Of a stretch of 9,376 bases of DNA, positions 6,604-9,376 are shown piece by piece. The stretch's first letter is position 1. Every line of letters begins with the position of its first letter. The stretch comes from Phycisphaerae bacterium. GTDB lineage: Bacteria; Planctomycetota; Phycisphaerae; Sedimentisphaerales; Anaerohalosphaeraceae. The DNA lies in NCBI GenBank assembly GCA_021736615.1, contig JAIPFN010000236.1, positions 1 through 9,376 on the forward strand. Reading direction: 5' to 3'. The position numbers and the translations under genes are program-made. Under the pieces are notes generated by a model. The model ran no database searches. It saw only the letters and a program-made list of their open reading frames with translations, and had not been told where the DNA came from.

Positions 6604-9033
6604 ATGAAAAACCTGATCTTATTAACAGCACTTGCATTCATTTTCAATGTTGGATGTGCCGCACAAAATGACGTCCGAACAGTTGTTAATCTGGAAAAAT
6701 ACTGGCAGTTTATTAGGAAAGAGGTTTCAGGCGCGCAAATGCCCGGAACAAATACAACTGGTTGGGAAACGGTTACTGTTCCTCACGACTGGGCGATTAA
6801 AGGGCCATTCGACAAAGATGTCGATGCACAAGTTCGGAAGGTCACACAGGATCTGGAAAAGAAAGCCTACCTGAGAACGGGCAGGACAGGCGCACTGCCG
6901 CACATCGGGATCGGCTGGTATCGCAAGAGTTTTACCCTGCCGGAATTTACAAAAGGCAAACAGGCCCTGCTGGTATTTGACGGAGCGATGAGCGACGCAC
7001 AGGTTTATGTTAACGGCAAAAAGGTCGGCAATCGGCCGTTCGGATATATCTATTTCTATTTCGATATTTCCGATTATCTCAAAGACGGTGAAAATCTCCT
7101 CGCCGTCCGCCTTGAGAATCTCCCAGTCTCTTCACGCTGGTATCCCGGAGCAGGTATCTATCGCAAGGTGCAGATTATTGTAAAAGACCAGGTCAATTTC
7201 AAACAGTGGGGAACATTTATTACCACCCCGTATATCTCTGATGGTCTGGCAAAGGTCAAAATTAAATCTGCTGTCAGCGGCGAAAATGTAAAAGTCGTTA
7301 CCGAGATAAAAGACGCTTCAGGCAGGACTGTCGCCTCCGGAAGTGCAAGCGAAATGTTCGGCGACCAGATCGAGCAAAACCTCGCCGTCAAAAACCCCAA
7401 GTTATGGAGCACTGAATCGCCTTACCTGTATACCGCGCATTCAAAATTGTATCAGGGGGATATCCTCAAAGACGAACTTACAACCCGTTTCGGAATCAGA
7501 TCCATAGCTTACGACCGTGACAAGGGGTTTATGCTCAACGGTGAAGTAATGAAATTTAAAGGCGTCTGCATCCACCACGACCTGGGTCCGCTAGGGGCCG
7601 CAATAAACAAAGCAGCAGTAAAACACCAGCTAGCTATCATGAAAGAAATGGGCTGCAACGCCATCCGTACTGCACACAATCCGCCTTCCCGCGAGCAGAT
7701 GGACCTCTGTGACGAGATGGGTTTTTTGGTTTTTGCCGAAGCCTTTGACGAGTGGGTAACAGGAAAAGTTGATAACGGCTATAATCGCTGGTTCGACGAA
7801 TGGGCCGAAAAGGACATAGTCAACCTGGTCCGGGCAAACCGCAATCACCCGTGTATTGTATTGTGGAGCGCCGGCAACGAAGTGCCCGACCAGAAGAAAA
7901 GTAACGGCCCCAAACTTGCCAGTCGGCTGCAGGACATTTTCCATCGCGAGGACCCAACACGACCGGTAACCGTAGGCATGGACCAGGTCAAATCCATCCT
8001 TGATAATGGGTTCGGAGCAGTGCTCGATGTTGCGGGCTTTAACTATCGAATCCACCTGTACGAAGAGGCACACGAGAAACTGCCCCATGGAATAGTTCTG
8101 GGTGCAGAGACCGCTTCGACTGTAAGCTCGCGCGGCATATATAAGTTCCCTGTCGAAAAGCTCAAATGGAAAAAGTGGGACGACATGCAGTGCTCTTCCT
8201 ATGACATGGTATGCTGCAGCTGGGCGAACCATCCCGATGACGACTTTATCCTCCAGGACGACAAGAACTGGGTCATCGGCGAATTTGTCTGGACAGGATT
8301 CGACTATCTTGGAGAGCCCACGCCGTATATTTCGGAGTGGCCTTCCAGAAGTTCTTATTTTGGTATTTGCGATCTTGCCGGTTTGCCCAAGGACCGTTAT
8401 TATTTGTACCGCAGCCGCTGGAACACCAAAGACGACACACTGCACATCCTGCCGCACTGGAACTGGCCGGACCGCGTTGGGGAAATAACTCCAGTATTCG
8501 TTTATACTAATTACAACAGTGCAGAACTTTTCATAAATGGTGTAAGCCAGGGAATCCAGAAAAAGCATGATGCAACTCCCCAGAACCGTTATCGTCTGAT
8601 GTGGATGGATGTAAAGTACCAGCCCGGGACGGTTAAGGTGGTTGCTTTTGATGATAACGGCAAGGCAGTGGCGGAAAAGGAAATTTACACAGCCGGTAAG
8701 CCCGATCACCTTGAGCTTTCTGCTGACAGAAAAGTAATTACCGCCGATGGAAAAGACCTTTGTTATGTTACGGTTACAGTCGTTGATGAAAATGGCATAC
8801 CTTGTCCGACTGCGACAAACCAGCTTAACTTTAAAGTTTCCGGTGCCGGGCAATTCAAAGCGGTTTGCAACGGCGACGCAACCTCGCTGGAAATGTTCCA
8901 TCTGCCGACCATGAAGGCATTTAGCGGCAAATTGGTGGTGCTTGTTCAGTCTTTAGATAAAGGTGGAAACATTGAACTTGAAGTAAAAAGCAAAGGATTA
9001 GAAACGGCGAAAATAAATATAGCCGCAAAATGA
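6604..9033 (+). CDS. GH2 beta-galactosidase-type lipoprotein
   Basis: This 809-residue exported family GH2 retaining glycosidase most likely removes terminal beta-galactose; beta-glucuronidase or beta-mannosidase activity is less likely but cannot be excluded. The signal peptide MKNLILLTALAFIFNVGC ends in a lipobox-like NVGC, with C18 as the probable lipidated residue. Domains in order are a GH2 sugar-binding jelly roll (about 25-190, with GIGWYRKSF near 102-110), an Ig-like domain (about 195-300, ending FGIRSI), and a TIM barrel (about 305-605). A DUF4982-type beta domain (about 612-697) and a C-terminal GH2_C5-type Ig-like domain (about 700-806) follow. The barrel holds RTAHNPPS (355-362), the general acid/base E426 in SAGNEVP, and the presumed nucleophile E502 in GAETAST. 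All key residues are present and the frame is intact. The in-frame ATG at 6580 would add eight residues but lacks a ribosome site. It probably works with the upstream GH106 enzyme on one glycan. Confidence 0.92.
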   Translation: MKNLILLTALAFIFNVGCAAQNDVRTVVNLEKYWQFIRKEVSGAQMPGTNTTGWETVTVPHDWAIKGPFDKDVDAQVRKVTQDLEKKAYLRTGRTGALPHIGIGWYRKSFTLPEFTKGKQALLVFDGAMSDAQVYVNGKKVGNRPFGYIYFYFDISDYLKDGENLLAVRLENLPVSSRWYPGAGIYRKVQIIVKDQVNFKQWGTFITTPYISDGLAKVKIKSAVSGENVKVVTEIKDASGRTVASGSASEMFGDQIEQNLAVKNPKLWSTESPYLYTAHSKLYQGDILKDELTTRFGIRSIAYDRDKGFMLNGEVMKFKGVCIHHDLGPLGAAINKAAVKHQLAIMKEMGCNAIRTAHNPPSREQMDLCDEMGFLVFAEAFDEWVTGKVDNGYNRWFDEWAEKDIVNLVRANRNHPCIVLWSAGNEVPDQKKSNGPKLASRLQDIFHREDPTRPVTVGMDQVKSILDNGFGAVLDVAGFNYRIHLYEEAHEKLPHGIVLGAETASTVSSRGIYKFPVEKLKWKKWDDMQCSSYDMVCCSWANHPDDDFILQDDKNWVIGEFVWTGFDYLGEPTPYISEWPSRSSYFGICDLAGLPKDRYYLYRSRWNTKDDTLHILPHWNWPDRVGEITPVFVYTNYNSAELFINGVSQGIQKKHDATPQNRYRLMWMDVKYQPGTVKVVAFDDNGKAVAEKEIYTAGKPDHLELSADRKVITADGKDLCYVTVTVVDENGIPCPTATNQLNFKVSGAGQFKAVCNGDATSLEMFHLPTMKAFSGKLVVLVQSLDKGGNIELEVKSKGLETAKINIAAK

Positions 9034-9170
9034 TTTTTGCATCGGCAGGGCCTAAAAACAGGGCGAAAGCTAACATAAATGGACATTGCAGACATTTAAA
9101 TCTGAACTAAGCAGTGTCGTTATGCGCGGATTTAGATTTGTGTATTTGACGGATTGCGCTCGTTTGCTGG
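9034..9170. other. Convergent gap after the GH2 gene
   Basis: This 137-bp gap separates two converging genes. I see a direct CAGGGC repeat at 9046 and 9059 (approximate) and a weak AT-rich hairpin TAAATG (9076-9081) with CATTTA (9093-9098) around an 11-nt loop. There is no GC-rich stem followed by a T-run on either strand, so no Rho-independent terminator can be assigned. Confidence 0.4.
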
Positions 9171-9371
9171 TTATTTGGTCATGCCTAGATACCCGACCAT
9201 AATCAGCAGTATCGCTATCGCTGCACCCATTATGATCATTATCACCCGGTACTTTGTGACGATTCTTTCGATCTCGTCGTTAAGCTCTTCGTCGTTTTCG
9301 AGGTTGACATCTATACCCTCGGATTCGATCTCTTCAAGGCCTTCCAGCGTAAACTTGTCCTTGGCTACCAT
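9171..9371 (-). CDS. Small acidic protein with one C-terminal membrane helix
   Basis: This 66-codon frame ends in TAA at 9171-9173. Residues 5-35 are strongly acidic (14 Asp or Glu) and probably helical. Residues 43-62 (VIMIIMGAAIAILLIMVGYL) form one clear membrane helix, and only GMTK follows. The protein would be tail-anchored with its acidic part most likely on the cytoplasmic side, by the positive-inside tendency of K40 and R42 next to the helix. The ATG at 9371 is only five bases from the window edge and the frame remains open beyond it (preceding codon CCG). The true start and the ribosome site may therefore be outside, and this could be the C-terminus of a longer protein. I do not recognise a family. 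It converges on the GH2 gene and need not be related to it. Confidence 0.6.
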   Translation of the reverse strand: MVAKDKFTLEGLEEIESEGIDVNLENDEELNDEIERIVTKYRVIMIIMGAAIAILLIMVGYLGMTK

Positions 9372-9376
9372 CGGCG

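Noticed and set aside
7630..8901. A 423-codon open frame on the minus strand inside the GH2 gene
   Set aside because: It lies wholly opposite a well-conserved GH2 catalytic domain. Its translation has no recognisable domain or membrane pattern, and it has no ribosome site that stands out. Long antisense frames arise readily from codon bias on the coding strand.

Overview
The window looks like a chromosomal segment of a Gram-negative-type bacterium. It carries lipoprotein and Sec signal peptides and the lipid II flippase MurJ. It has moderate GC content by eye, large exported glycoside hydrolases without SusC/SusD partners, and a TPR-like exported helical protein. Together these fit the PVC superphylum best, probably a Planctomycetes/Phycisphaerae-type polysaccharide degrader. 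That placement is an inference from gene style; there is no phylogenetic marker other than murJ to test it.

Layout. Positions 1-624 (minus strand) hold the N-terminal 208 codons of an exported, TPR-like helical protein that runs off the left edge. It has a plausible promoter of its own at 679-706. Next is murJ (737-2332, minus), with a good sigma70-type promoter at 2376-2404. A 533-bp divergent intergenic region (2333-2865) separates murJ from two plus-strand carbohydrate-active enzymes. The first is a 1153-residue GH106 alpha-L-rhamnosidase-type lipoprotein (2866-6327). The second is an 809-residue GH2 beta-galactosidase-type lipoprotein (6604-9033), whose start is set by a Shine-Dalgarno 24 bp downstream of the longest possible start. 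At the right edge a minus-strand gene encodes a 66-residue acidic protein with one C-terminal membrane helix (9171-9371). It converges on the GH2 gene.

How the genes work together. GH106 and GH2 probably act one after the other, outside the cytoplasm, on a rhamnose- and galactose-containing glycan such as rhamnogalacturonan, arabinogalactan side chains or an algal or bacterial exopolysaccharide. No transporter, sulfatase or regulator is visible in the window, so the substrate remains open. murJ and the TPR-like gene belong to a separate leftward transcription unit, or two.

The least ordinary non-coding item lies between the two hydrolases. It is a 169-bp segment (6391-6559) with perfect 13-bp terminal inverted repeats, bracketed by a 7-bp direct repeat TTAATAA. 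That is the anatomy of a non-autonomous transposable element (MITE) inserted just upstream of the GH2 gene. It also contains a local hairpin that competes with the terminal-repeat pairing. Other points of interest are a discoidin-like (F5/8 type C) domain spliced into the GH106 protein, an approximately 25-residue insertion in MurJ next to its conserved YYAxR motif, and a strongly G+T-biased block with degenerate repeats upstream of the GH106 gene. I see no CRISPR array, tRNA, rRNA, phage gene or defence system. I found no clear evidence of an undescribed multi-gene system in this window.
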